Origin: a virus
Virus record (IMG/VR): IMGVR_UViG_3300042452_000846
Coordinates: 1-42,478 of that record
Strand: one strand, 5' to 3'
DNA length: 42,478 bases
Shown here: in pieces, positions 19,024 through 26,223 of the stretch
How positions within the stretch are numbered: position 1 is the first letter of the stretch
How the letters are laid out: each line of letters begins with the position of its first letter
The notes under the pieces: model-generated
Seen by the model: the letters and a program-made list of their open reading frames with translations, nothing else
What the model was told of the DNA's origin: nothing
The model's database searches: none
Program-made: the position numbers and the translations under genes

Positions 19024-19182
19024 ATGCTGGTTTACATTCTGACCACGACAAACCAAGACGGCACAAAAACGAACGCAGTGTACCGAAGCGCAAAAGCAGC
19101 ATTAGAGCAAGTCAAGCTTGGACTCGACGCAGGACTGTCCGTCAAGTGCTTCGAGATGGAGGCCGCTCACCTAGCTGGCTAA
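19024..19182 (+). CDS. Small protein, 52 residues
   Basis: ATG 19024 has AAGGAG ending 7 bases upstream. The protein MLVYILTTTNQDG... has a beta strand then an amphipathic helix (AKAALEQVKLGLDAG) and ends in EMEAAHLAG. No family recognised. The longer frame from 18943 lacks a ribosome site and runs through the hairpin. Confidence 0.65.
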   Translation: MLVYILTTTNQDGTKTNAVYRSAKAALEQVKLGLDAGLSVKCFEMEAAHLAG

Positions 19183-19197
19183 CGCTCCACATCACCG

Positions 19198-19244
19198 GGC
19201 CGCCGCCAACCGGCCTGACCTTCAAGAAAGACGCGGACGGCGGC
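19198..19244 (+). other. Intergenic RNA hairpin element 1 with two alternative pairings
   Basis: GGCCG (19198-19202) can pair with CGGCC (19211-19215). Alternatively GCCGCCG (19199-19205) can pair with CGGCGGC (19238-19244). The string CCAACCGGCCTGAC (19206-19219) recurs almost exactly in the hairpin at 19573-19595. It lies in the 82-base gap before the next gene. Structure seen on paper only. Confidence 0.45.
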
Positions 19245-19264
19245 TCCGCGTGCATGTGGTTGTT

Positions 19265-19546
19265 ATGCCGTCATTTGATGTTGAGTTTGAAGTTTTCTGC
19301 GGAACGTGCGGTGCTGGGCTGTGCAGCCAGTCGGATGGCAGAAACAGCCGGAACCGACACCAGCCACAAGTGACCGTTGAAGTGTGTAAGGATTGCGTCG
19401 AGAAAGCGACACAACCGCTAGAGGATGAGATTTTGGAAATGCGATCTCGCATCGACGAACTGGAGCGAGAAGTTGAGGATTTGAAGCAAGCAAACTGGCA
19501 GCGGTTGTCAGATGCTGAAAAGGATCATGCTATTCGCATGGGTTGA
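19265..19546 (+). CDS. Zn-ribbon plus coiled-coil protein
   Basis: About 93 residues from ATG 19265; a GTG at 19250 is possible and neither has a clear ribosome site. FCGTCGAGLC and CKDC form a four-cysteine zinc ribbon in the first half. The second half (from about residue 50) is a charged helix with a heptad pattern, ILEMRSRIDELEREVEDLKQ, a likely coiled coil. Such ribbon-plus-coil proteins are common among small phage genes; the role is unknown. Confidence 0.72.
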   Translation: MPSFDVEFEVFCGTCGAGLCSQSDGRNSRNRHQPQVTVEVCKDCVEKATQPLEDEILEMRSRIDELEREVEDLKQANWQRLSDAEKDHAIRMG

Positions 19547-19572
19547 TCGGCATAACCCGCTGCTCACCCGAG

Positions 19573-19595
19573 GGCTCGGCCCAACCGAGCCTGAC
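19573..19595 (+). other. Intergenic RNA hairpin element 2
   Basis: GGCTCGG-CCCAA-CCGAGCC is a 7-bp stem with a 5-base loop, followed by TGAC. The segment CCAACCGAGCCTGAC resembles element 1 at 19206-19219. No T-run follows, so it is not an intrinsic terminator. Confidence 0.45.
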
Positions 19596-19636
19596 GGCCT
19601 GCATCGTCGCAGAAGCAATCACAAGGAGACCTATTG

Positions 19637-19831
19637 ATGACGACCACGACCAAGTTCAAAAACACCGCAACCGGATCGACCATTGAGCTTCGAGCTAACT
19701 TTGCCGAAGCCTCGTCGCCGATTCAAGTTCGTCACAACGGCGGGCATTGGTGGACCACTGTCTTTCAAGTGGCCGACTCCAAGCACGACCCCCGCAACGC
19801 CTTGCTTTTAATTCTTCACTGGGAGGGCTAA
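19637..19831 (+). CDS. Small protein, 64 residues
   Basis: ATG 19637 has AAGGAG ending 8 bases upstream. The sequence is beta-rich (FKNTATGSTIELRANF...IQVRHNGGHWWTTVFQV) and may be a small barrel or SH3-like fold. No family recognised. The next gene starts 2 bases after its stop, so translation is probably coupled. Confidence 0.65.
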   Translation: MTTTTKFKNTATGSTIELRANFAEASSPIQVRHNGGHWWTTVFQVADSKHDPRNALLLILHWEG

Positions 19832-19833
19832 CC

Positions 19834-20052
19834 ATGATTCGTAACCCCTACGCCGTCAAATGCAATTGCTGCAACCAGCCAACCGCCAGCGTGACCGGCA
19901 CTTGCCCTGACTGCCGCTTGCTGGTGGAAACTGAATACCGCCGCGGCCATCTTACAAACGAAGACCGTTTAGCAGTGAAAGCTGTGTTTGAGCGGCGCTC
20001 AGATTTGATTGACGTTTTTTCCCGTGTCCATTTGTTAATCGAGGAGGTATAG
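19834..20052 (+). CDS. Small Zn-ribbon protein (72 residues)
   Basis: ATG 19834 follows GGGAGGG. The N-terminus has CNCC and CPDC about 14 residues apart, a compact zinc ribbon, followed by helical segments (EDRLAVKAVFERRSDLIDV). No specific function. Its stop overlaps the palindromic site at 20050-20063, and the next gene begins 4 bases on. Confidence 0.7.
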   Translation: MIRNPYAVKCNCCNQPTASVTGTCPDCRLLVETEYRRGHLTNEDRLAVKAVFERRSDLIDVFSRVHLLIEEV

Positions 20053-20063
20053 GCACATGCCTA
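20050..20063. promoter_or_regulatory. Palindromic site TAGGCACATGCCTA (perfect), start codon in loop
   Basis: A perfect copy of TAGGC-N4-GCCTA. The ATG of the next gene (20057-20059) lies in the four-base loop, and GGAGG lies just upstream. Either repressor binding or an RNA hairpin could limit initiation. Function inferred from the wider pattern. Confidence 0.65.
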
Positions 20064-20314
20064 CCACAGAAATTGAACCAGTGATTGTTCCGCAGTTACA
20101 ACCAGCCGAGACTGACCGTGAAATGGCCGCTCTGCTATTGCCGCTGATACAGAGACTGCCGAGCTTTTCGGCTAAGACCGAACCATTGACGAAGCGGCTC
20201 CTTAAGGCCTGCCTGCTGCATGAGCTTGCAGTTGCTGAACTAAGCGAAGAGTCAACCGCCTACTGGCTAGAAGCCGTGAAGGACTACGCAGAGCGATTAG
20301 GAAGGGCCAGCTAA
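20057..20314 (+). CDS. Unrecognised helical protein, 85 residues
   Basis: An all-helical protein after an extended N-terminus: MAALLLPLIQRLPSF then LTKRLLKACLLHELAVAELSEES. No membrane segment or motif I can name. The ATG is inside a palindrome and is preceded by GAGGAGG. Its stop overlaps the ATG of the RHH gene (TAATG), so the two are probably a coupled pair. The RHH-plus-helical-partner layout could be an antitoxin-like pair, but no toxin motif is visible. Confidence 0.65.
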   Translation: MPTTEIEPVIVPQLQPAETDREMAALLLPLIQRLPSFSAKTEPLTKRLLKACLLHELAVAELSEESTAYWLEAVKDYAERLGRAS

Positions 20315-20490
20315 TGGGACGCCCACCACTACACGCGAAAGGCACAAAGCAAATCGCCGTGCGGCTGCCTGTTCCACTGGAGCAGCAGTTGCAAAACAAA
20401 CTACAGCTTGGCGAATCGGTATCCGACCTCATTCGCAAGGCCATCATGCTAGAACTGGACCGCCGCCTACTCAAAGACCGCGGCGACTGA
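20314..20490 (+). CDS. Ribbon-helix-helix (CopG/Arc-like) DNA-binding protein
   Basis: 58 residues. KQIAVRLPVPLEQQL gives the beta strand and first helix, and LGESVSDLIRKAIMLEL the second helix of the RHH fold, which binds DNA as a dimer with the strand in the major groove. N- and C-terminal basic tails. It starts by overlapping the previous stop (TAATG) and ends 20 bases inside the 3' end of the convergent terminase gene. Possible targets are its own promoter region or the palindromes. Confidence 0.85.
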   Translation: MGRPPLHAKGTKQIAVRLPVPLEQQLQNKLQLGESVSDLIRKAIMLELDRRLLKDRGD

Positions 20491-21955
20491 GCTTCAGCGT
20501 AGATTGCATTTCGAGAATTTTACTGCCGAAGCCCGGGGGTGGCGCAAGCCTCTCCGGGCTCTGTGGTTCTCCCTGCCAGTGTATCGCTAGCTTATTAAAC
20601 GCACCGCTCACCGCGTCCACTTGGTCGGCGTGACTTGCTTCAGGGAATGCGGTCGCTTCGTCCAGATACGGTTCATTCCAGCCGCCCTTCGCGATTGCCA
20701 CGTTTCCGGCCTCGACCTGCGCCGCGAACCCCATCGCACGAACAACCTTTGCCGGACCCGGCAATGTAACGCCGTCCTTCTTCCGGCTTCGGCTTCCGCT
20801 GACCACATCCAGAAAGACTGGAAACCCGGCAAGCTTCGCTACGTCTAGCTGGCCAATCTCTTTACCGCCGCTGCCGCCTTCCTGCTCGATGTAGATGATG
20901 ACCTCGCCACCGTACTTCTCGCCGTCGCGCTGCGCCGTTTCTAGCATAACTTTGTCTCGGTCGGTCGGATGCCACTGGCCGCGAACAATGTCTTCGACGA
21001 TGACACGAAACGGCTTCTGGTCATAAGGCATACAAAGCAAAGCGCCGGCAGTAAAGCAGCCGTCTCCGGCGGTGGCTGCGCGGTCCCAGTACCTGACTCG
21101 CATCGCTCCTCGGGGCACGTCGTAAGGCTGAACAAGATGAAAGTTTTCGCGGCTGAACATGAGCCCGGCAACATCGACAAACTTGCCAGCTAGTTCCTGT
21201 TCGCGCATCGCCGACGTGTAAACGCCGCTAATCAAATCGACGTATTCGTTTGCGATAAACGGATTCTCTAGGCTGTGAGCTTGAATCAGGCAGGTGTTCT
21301 TTCGCTGCCGATACCAAGATTCCCCGAACTGCTGGAGCCCGACACCCCGGCTCCTCGCCGCCTCTCCCGAATCTACTTGGTCGAAAAACTCTCGGAACGT
21401 CCAGTGCTGCCGACCACGGGGAGTAAACGTCAACAGACACTGCCCCATCCGCCCACGATAACGCAAGGTGGCAACGCCAATCTTAAACACGTTCTCATCA
21501 CAGATTGAAGCCTCGTCGATCCATAGCATGGGCTTAGACGGCCCGCGCAGTTTCTCAGGGTCTTCGCCCGACCGAAAAGCCACTTCAGCCCGACCGCCGT
21601 CGTTTGTCTTGAAGAACGCGCGGGGAAACGGGCTGAGCTTTGTCCTAATCAGTTTTCCAATCGACTTGGCGGCCTCGCAAAACGTCGGAAACGTGGTGTC
21701 GGATGCCATGACATACGTTGGAGAAACGGCCATTATCTCCCAGCCGTCCCGCGCATCCCAAAGCACCTTCATCGCGCCGGTGTACGACTTGCCAGACGCG
21801 CGACCGGCGACGAACCCAGTAATAAACTCCTTGGAGTCGATAAAAGCTTTCTGCTTGTCGTAAACGCGGTGGTAACACTGGATAGAACCATCGGCCAGCC
21901 GGACGCGATCAATCGCCTTCCGGTTGCTCCTCTTCGGACTCGGAAGAAAACTCAT
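20471..21955 (-). CDS. terL: Terminase large subunit (TerL)
   Basis: The packaging motor ATPase and DNA-cleaving nuclease. 494 residues, usual size. Walker A GRASGKS at 51-57, Walker B MLWIDEAS with D147-E148, coupling motif LLTFTPRG. The nuclease domain has Asp in VRYWDRAA (about 290), IYIEQEGGSGG, and the last acid in ASHADQVDAVSGAF. ATG 21955 lies 47 bases inside the small-subunit gene, a normal arrangement. It ends convergently with the RHH gene, overlapping by 20 bases. It docks on the portal encoded at 10444-15099, which is unusually far away, with the plus-strand island between them. Confidence 0.96.
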   Translation of the reverse strand: MSFLPSPKRSNRKAIDRVRLADGSIQCYHRVYDKQKAFIDSKEFITGFVAGRASGKSYTGAMKVLWDARDGWEIMAVSPTYVMASDTTFPTFCEAAKSIGKLIRTKLSPFPRAFFKTNDGGRAEVAFRSGEDPEKLRGPSKPMLWIDEASICDENVFKIGVATLRYRGRMGQCLLTFTPRGRQHWTFREFFDQVDSGEAARSRGVGLQQFGESWYRQRKNTCLIQAHSLENPFIANEYVDLISGVYTSAMREQELAGKFVDVAGLMFSRENFHLVQPYDVPRGAMRVRYWDRAATAGDGCFTAGALLCMPYDQKPFRVIVEDIVRGQWHPTDRDKVMLETAQRDGEKYGGEVIIYIEQEGGSGGKEIGQLDVAKLAGFPVFLDVVSGSRSRKKDGVTLPGPAKVVRAMGFAAQVEAGNVAIAKGGWNEPYLDEATAFPEASHADQVDAVSGAFNKLAIHWQGEPQSPERLAPPPGFGSKILEMQSTLKLSRRGL

Positions 21956-22508
21956 CGTGAATCACTCGCTGGGCAAACTCGGTAGCTTCAATGATTTTCG
22001 GTAGTTGCTGACGATTACGCACCACCACCAGACTAACCGTCGTGTCCAAGCTGTGGTCGGCGCCCGGGTCAATCTTATCAATTAGCGCACGACGGTCTGA
22101 ATTAAGAGCTTGCAGCCGACCGAGCAGCCCAGTGAGCGCTCGGTAGTCTCGCTTGCCCTCGTCGTCCACCGCGTCTTTCTCCGCAGAACGAATCAGCGAC
22201 CAAATCCGCTGTTCTTGCGTTTCCAACCGCTGCCACTCGAACGCCACCAGCGACTCGACCGACTCGGCAATCCGCTCTTTATAAATGTTCAGCGCGTCTT
22301 TGACGTAATCCCAGACAGCAACAATTCCGACACCAACCTTTTTAGCGGTTTCTGCGTAAGTGTAGCCTTGAGCAATTAGCTCAAGTGCTTGCAGTTGCCT
22401 TTCGCGCCGCGCGACCGCGTTTCTTTTTGTCTGCGCCGACTGCGGGCCGTTCTTCTTGTGGTAAACCGCTTTCCGTCTCTTCTGGGCTGGCTTCTTCTCT
22501 TCCGTCAT
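21909..22508 (-). CDS. terS: Terminase small subunit-like protein (HTH)
   Basis: 199 residues immediately upstream of TerL. Basic N-terminus (KRRKAVYHKKNG), then a helix-turn-helix ALELIAQGYTYAETAKKVGV, then long helices (RIAESVESLVAFEWQRLETQEQ) typical of the oligomerisation core, and an acidic tail. The small subunit recognises the packaging start site; that specificity cannot be read here. The ATG overlaps the previous gene by 128 bases in another frame, with a weak ribosome site, suggesting coupled initiation. Confidence 0.82.
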   Translation of the reverse strand: MTEEKKPAQKRRKAVYHKKNGPQSAQTKRNAVARRERQLQALELIAQGYTYAETAKKVGVGIVAVWDYVKDALNIYKERIAESVESLVAFEWQRLETQEQRIWSLIRSAEKDAVDDEGKRDYRALTGLLGRLQALNSDRRALIDKIDPGADHSLDTTVSLVVVRNRQQLPKIIEATEFAQRVIHDEFSSESEEEQPEGD

Positions 22509-23589
22509 TCATTGGCTTTCGCGATAGATAACGCAACACGTCCTCGTACCGAATCGAGGAGCCTTGAGCACGCAGGCCGGCGAGGATTTTACCGACGTGG
22601 TGGCCGTCATCGGCCATTGCCCAAACCCGCTCCTCCACCGTTAACTCGGGATACGTCTCGACAACCGCGGCCTCAACGATTCGCCGGCGCATCACTGCCG
22701 CCGGGTCTACGGCCAAACGCTCCGCTGCCAGTTCGTTACCAACCATTCTAGCGACGGATTCGTTGGCGTAGGCAATTTGCTTGGCGCTTTCCCGCACCTC
22801 GTCGATGGTAATCTTCTTCATCTTGGCCACCTGCTCCAGCGTCATGCCGTCGAGGGAAAGCAGTTCTTCAATGCTTTCAGGGGCTGGCGGCTCATTGGAA
22901 ATGTCGATGGATTCCCGTGGCCCATCAAACACCGAAGGATCGTACCCGCCAAACTGCTCGCTCCGAGTTTTCCACGCCGCTTCAACATCCTTTTCCCGTT
23001 TGAGCTTGGCCGGGTTGCGAAGGCTGGAAGTGTGCTTGCCGGGATTCAGCCGCTCGTCTTCGACCTTATCAACGTCTGGGTTCCCAGCCGCGTCGTACCA
23101 ATCGTAGATGGTTGCAATGTGCTGAGGTGTGATTCCTCGGAGTGAGAGCAGTGAGGCGACCGATTCAATCCGGTCGGGAAGATTGTCGTTGGCCGCCTGC
23201 TCAACGGCGCTAAATGCGTCCCAAACATCCTTGCCGCCGGCGGGGTCGGTGTGTTTAGGCTGCTGCTTGACGGTCTCAGCCCAAGTGACTGTGGCTTGGA
23301 TGAACGTGTCAATAGCCAAGACAGTTTGCCACGCATCTCGCGAAAAAACTGAGCCGTCTTGGAAATAGGACATGAGGTCTACGACTGACGGCTCAATCTG
23401 CTCGAAACTTCTGGCGAGCCCGCCGTCCCAGTTTACGAGCACGGGAGTCTTGTTCGTTTCCCACTGCTCGACTGATTTTTGAAATTCACGCCACTTAGCC
23501 AGCACTTCCGGCTTGCTGATCTTCTCTACCACGGGTTGTTCCCTGTTTGCTTTTACAAGCGCCGCTGAAGTAACCCCCACACACGGCAT
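22381..23589 (-). CDS. Unrecognised 402-residue protein upstream of terminase
   Basis: No family recognised. It is largely helical. Two stretches look like helix-turn-helix elements: LSLRGITPQHIATIYDWYD (middle) and LSLDGMTLEQVAKMKKITID (last third). The C-terminal 40 residues are charged and end in KKRGRAARKATAST. ATG 23589 is preferred; a TTG at 23598 is possible. The palindrome at 23600-23613 lies just upstream. The last 128 bases overlap the TerS gene. Position between the replication and packaging genes allows a DNA-binding role, but this is only inference. Confidence 0.75.
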   Translation of the reverse strand: MPCVGVTSAALVKANREQPVVEKISKPEVLAKWREFQKSVEQWETNKTPVLVNWDGGLARSFEQIEPSVVDLMSYFQDGSVFSRDAWQTVLAIDTFIQATVTWAETVKQQPKHTDPAGGKDVWDAFSAVEQAANDNLPDRIESVASLLSLRGITPQHIATIYDWYDAAGNPDVDKVEDERLNPGKHTSSLRNPAKLKREKDVEAAWKTRSEQFGGYDPSVFDGPRESIDISNEPPAPESIEELLSLDGMTLEQVAKMKKITIDEVRESAKQIAYANESVARMVGNELAAERLAVDPAAVMRRRIVEAAVVETYPELTVEERVWAMADDGHHVGKILAGLRAQGSSIRYEDVLRYLSRKPMNDGREEASPEETESGLPQEERPAVGADKKKRGRAARKATAST

Positions 23590-23599
23590 TTGCTGCAAA

Positions 23600-23613
23600 T
23601 AGGCTACAGCCTA
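23600..23613. promoter_or_regulatory. Palindromic site TAGGCTACAGCCTA (perfect)
   Basis: A perfect copy of TAGGC-N4-GCCTA, 10 bases upstream of the ATG of the 402-residue gene and 11 bases after the stop of the 62-residue gene. No convincing -35/-10 pair surrounds it, so it may act as a stoperator or at the RNA level. Confidence 0.65.
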
Positions 23614-23624
23614 AGACTTACGAC

Positions 23625-23813
23625 TCAACTCTTAATCTTTTTGCTCCAGACTGCTGTCTCCTCCGGCATCTTACTGTTAGGCCGGTGAACCCTCTTGACT
23701 TGGCAGTACGCTCGGCGCTCGGCATCGGCGCGCGGCAACCCGCCGTCAAACTCCATAATTGCCGCTCTCTCATTCCAAAGCTCGATGACCTCTTCGTCTG
23801 TTAGCCTGTCCAC
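23625..23813 (-). CDS. Small protein with ERAAIMEFDGGLPRADAERRA motif
   Basis: 62 residues, overlapping the 3' end of dnaB by 13 bases. ELWNERAAIMEFDGGLPRAD is a short conserved motif that I know from the ends of replication and primase-like proteins of phages and mobile elements. Its role is not established, though it may serve as a partner-binding tail. Here it is a free-standing gene next to a helicase, which fits a replisome accessory role. ATG 23813. Confidence 0.78.
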   Translation of the reverse strand: MDRLTDEEVIELWNERAAIMEFDGGLPRADAERRAYCQVKRVHRPNSKMPEETAVWSKKIKS

Positions 23814-25210
23814 GGCTCGCCCTCACTGCTGATTGCCTTGGGCTTGGTCTTCCGCCAGAACTTACCGGATTTTCCCTGTGTCACCTGCGACTGCGTTGCT
23901 CCAAAAGCTTGCACTGACGAAACCGAATACCGCATCCGCGTGCCGTCCCAGTCAACATCAATCGCTCCACATTGGCCGTGCCGGTTCTTCGCGACGATGA
24001 CTTTACCCTGCGCCGCTATCCGACTTTCCCGATGAACAAAAATCACTTGGTCGGCGTCCTCCTCCACCGCACCTGACTCTCGCAGCATCGCCAGCGTCGG
24101 CAACTCACCCTCGGCTTGCCGGTTGAGCTGGCTAAGGACCAATACCGGCACGCCAAAGTCTTTTGCTAGACGTTTCAATTCCTTGCAAATTTCGCTCACT
24201 TGGTCCCGGCGGTCTATACGGCGGTCCATCGGCCTTATGAATGCAAGGTAGTCAATCACGATGAGCGATAACCCCTGCTTGGCCGCCGCAATTCGGCAGG
24301 CTTGTCGAATGTCGCCAGTCGTCGCCTTGCTCGGCGCGTAGACCATCAAAGGCAGGTCGCGGAGACTGCTAATCGACTCTGATATTTGACTTAAGTCGTT
24401 ATCTGTCAAGGACTTACGTCCACCGCGAAGGCGGCTGATACTGATTGACGTGTCATTGCTGATTAGCCGGTCGAACACATCCACGGCATCCATTTCGAGG
24501 GAAACGAACAGAACTGAGCGACCGCGGTTAGCGTTGCTTTCGCTTATTTGCAGCGCGAACGCCGTCTTGCCGACGCTGGACCGGGCCGCAAGGACTCCCA
24601 AGTCTCCAGCATGAAATCCGCCAATCAAATCATCTAGCTCGAACAGCCCGGTGTAAGCTTCGACTGGATTGCTCTGGTCCTTGGCTTCGAGGCTAAGTTT
24701 TCCGAGCGCGTAGCAGTCGTACAGTCGCATTTCACGGTCTGCCTTGAGTTGCTGCACTCCTAATTCGAGCATTTCCAGCGTTTGCTTGGTTGCGCTCCGG
24801 TCGCAAACCATCGCCTTCGCTTCATCTACGAGCGCCGCAAGTTTATGTAGCTTGCCAATCTCCAGCACCTGCCGGACGAAATGCTTGTAGTCATACTGGT
24901 AGACATGCCCCATCTCCAGCATCGTCTTGATCACGCCGCGAGTTATTCCGCTCTCCTGAATGCACTTCACGGCCTCGGACTCACTCCATGACGAGCCCAG
25001 CAATCTCAGTTGCATTAGCCGGGCAAACAACTCGCCAAACTCCTGAGTCTCGAAATCATCTTTCGCTAGACGAATCGACGCTGAGTCGTCGAGCAGCGCC
25101 GGATTGACCAGAACCGAGGCCAAAACCGCCAACTCGGAATCTACAAAAGGTGAATATCTGCTGTTTTTTGGCTTTTGTTTTACAACGCTCAAATTTTGAT
25201 TCTGACGCAT
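23801..25210 (-). CDS. dnaB: Replicative DNA helicase, DnaB family
   Basis: A hexameric 5'-3' helicase that unwinds the phage fork. 469 residues from ATG 25210, chosen because AAGGAG lies 8 bases upstream; the frame extends to 25243 without a ribosome site and across a hairpin. The N-terminal helical domain (about 30-130) ends before the linker, and the RecA-like core has Walker A ARSSVGKT (about 205-215), SLEMDAVDVFDRL, Walker B SLIVIDYLAFIRP, and VLSQLNRQ. Basic residues VAKNRHGQCG near the end match the DnaB arginine-finger region. It follows the DUF1376-type gene, a likely loader or initiator. Confidence 0.95.
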   Translation of the reverse strand: MRQNQNLSVVKQKPKNSRYSPFVDSELAVLASVLVNPALLDDSASIRLAKDDFETQEFGELFARLMQLRLLGSSWSESEAVKCIQESGITRGVIKTMLEMGHVYQYDYKHFVRQVLEIGKLHKLAALVDEAKAMVCDRSATKQTLEMLELGVQQLKADREMRLYDCYALGKLSLEAKDQSNPVEAYTGLFELDDLIGGFHAGDLGVLAARSSVGKTAFALQISESNANRGRSVLFVSLEMDAVDVFDRLISNDTSISISRLRGGRKSLTDNDLSQISESISSLRDLPLMVYAPSKATTGDIRQACRIAAAKQGLSLIVIDYLAFIRPMDRRIDRRDQVSEICKELKRLAKDFGVPVLVLSQLNRQAEGELPTLAMLRESGAVEEDADQVIFVHRESRIAAQGKVIVAKNRHGQCGAIDVDWDGTRMRYSVSSVQAFGATQSQVTQGKSGKFWRKTKPKAISSEGEPWTG

Positions 25211-25231
25211 TTTTGGTTCTCCTTGGGTGTT

Positions 25232-25248
25232 GGCACTAATCAAGTGCC
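25232..25248 (-). other. Hairpin in dnaB leader
   Basis: An inverted repeat of 6 bp with a 5-base loop (GGCACT...AGTGCC), just upstream of the AAGGAG of dnaB. No T-run on either strand. It may shape translation initiation of dnaB. Confidence 0.35.
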
Positions 25249-25287
25249 GTTCGTCGATTTTCGGGCCTGTTCTGTCGATTCTAAGGG

Positions 25288-25301
25288 TAGGTAGTTGCCT
25301 A
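25288..25301. promoter_or_regulatory. Palindromic site TAGGTAGTTGCCTA (13/14)
   Basis: A one-mismatch copy of the dispersed palindrome, overlapping the stop of the DUF1376-type gene and 78 bases upstream of the dnaB start. It lies inside the leftward operon, as a stoperator would. Confidence 0.6.
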
Positions 25302-26090
25302 TACCGCGCCGGCAGTGCTTCCGGTAGGGAAACCGGCGTAGGGGTTTTTCTTGGCTGTCTCGTAGCTGCCCTCCATGATTTTCGTCACCGTGTCGGGCCG
25401 GATTAGCCAGTCCAGATTAGCCACCCAGCCGCGCTGGTTTTCGCCGAGGCAAAACTTGCTTTGACTTGCTCGCTCGATGGCCTCGGCAAAATGGTCGTGC
25501 CACCAGCGGTCCTTCAGCCGGACTGAAATCACCCGCCGACGTTTGCTGGTCATGCGAAGTTTGGTCTTGAAAAAATGCGACCAGCAGTCGAGCACGTCCT
25601 GAGGCGAGCAAGCTTCGTCGTAAACTTCAGAAACATCCGATTGGCCGATGGAGGTCGAATAAGGCTTATTCGACGCAGCTTTAGCTGCTTCTTTATTTAC
25701 TACTGAGTCTGAGTCTGAGTCTGGGCTTAGGTTTAGCTTATCGTTTAGCTTTCCATTTAGCTTTTCGTTAGCTTTGCCTTTAGCTTTCGGGCGACCGCCC
25801 TTTTTCCCGTTTTCACTGCGAATTTGCTGCTTTTTGCGCTCTTCTTCCAGTCGCTGGTTAATCCAGCACCCGGGCGTTATTTCTTGGAACTTAAGACGCA
25901 AAATACGCTCAACTAAAACCGAATCAATATCTGAACAGAAAGCTAAACAAAAGCTAAATGAAAGCTGACCGTGAAGCCAACTAGCTGCCAAGAGCTTGAT
26001 GTAAACACCTGTCTCAGCCGTGCTCAGAGTGAGCGTACCGCCGATAAAGCTGTCGGGGTAAAACGAGAATGCCGGTGACTTCCGAGCCAT
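25299..26090 (-). CDS. DUF1376-type replication initiator/organizer protein
   Basis: 263 residues. The N-terminus, SPAFSFYPDSFIGGTLTLSTAETGVYIKLLAASW, matches DUF1376, a winged-helix-like domain of phage replication proteins. A basic linker follows with repeated KLN-type units (EKLNGKLNDKLN) encoded by GCTAAA-like repeats, then a Ser/Asp run. The C-terminal part (about 165-250) is a globular domain of the size of helicase-loading domains, with SKRRRVISVRLKDRWW. It is the first gene after the leftward promoter and precedes dnaB, like lambda O-type genes. AAGGAGG lies 8 bases before ATG 26090. Confidence 0.85.
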   Translation of the reverse strand: MARKSPAFSFYPDSFIGGTLTLSTAETGVYIKLLAASWLHGQLSFSFCLAFCSDIDSVLVERILRLKFQEITPGCWINQRLEEERKKQQIRSENGKKGGRPKAKGKANEKLNGKLNDKLNLSPDSDSDSVVNKEAAKAASNKPYSTSIGQSDVSEVYDEACSPQDVLDCWSHFFKTKLRMTSKRRRVISVRLKDRWWHDHFAEAIERASQSKFCLGENQRGWVANLDWLIRPDTVTKIMEGSYETAKKNPYAGFPTGSTAGAV

Positions 26091-26143
26091 TGCGAAACCT
26101 CCTTAAATGCAGACTTTGCCCAGCGCAGGGGTAGATTTCGCGA

Positions 26144-26190
26144 AGTCTAGTTCGCTTCCGGTTGACGGTCAATAGAGCCCTACCTATAAT
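26144..26190. promoter_or_regulatory. Divergent promoters sharing an overlapping -35 palindrome
   Basis: Rightward: TTGACG (26162-26167), 17 bases, TATAAT (26185-26190), driving the XRE gene. Leftward: TTGACC (26167-26172 read on minus), 17 bases, TAGACT (26144-26149 on minus), driving the replication operon. The two -35 boxes together form the palindrome TTGAC-G-GTCAA (26162-26172), so the two polymerases cannot occupy both at once. An imperfect copy of the dispersed site (26173-26186) overlaps the rightward -10. Confidence 0.75.
26173..26186. promoter_or_regulatory. Variant palindromic site TAGAGCCCTACCTA over the XRE -10 box
   Basis: The right arm ACCTA runs into TATAAT, the same phase as at 16888, 18393 and 26974. 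The left arm is weaker (TAGAG). Binding here would block the rightward promoter, fitting autorepression. Confidence 0.55.
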
Positions 26191-26223
26191 CCTTCGTAAA
26201 CCATTGACACTAAAGAACTTAAG

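Noticed and set aside
25211-25243. N-terminal extension of dnaB to 25243
   Set aside because: It would start upstream of the AAGGAG and within a hairpin; ATG 25210 has the correct spacing.
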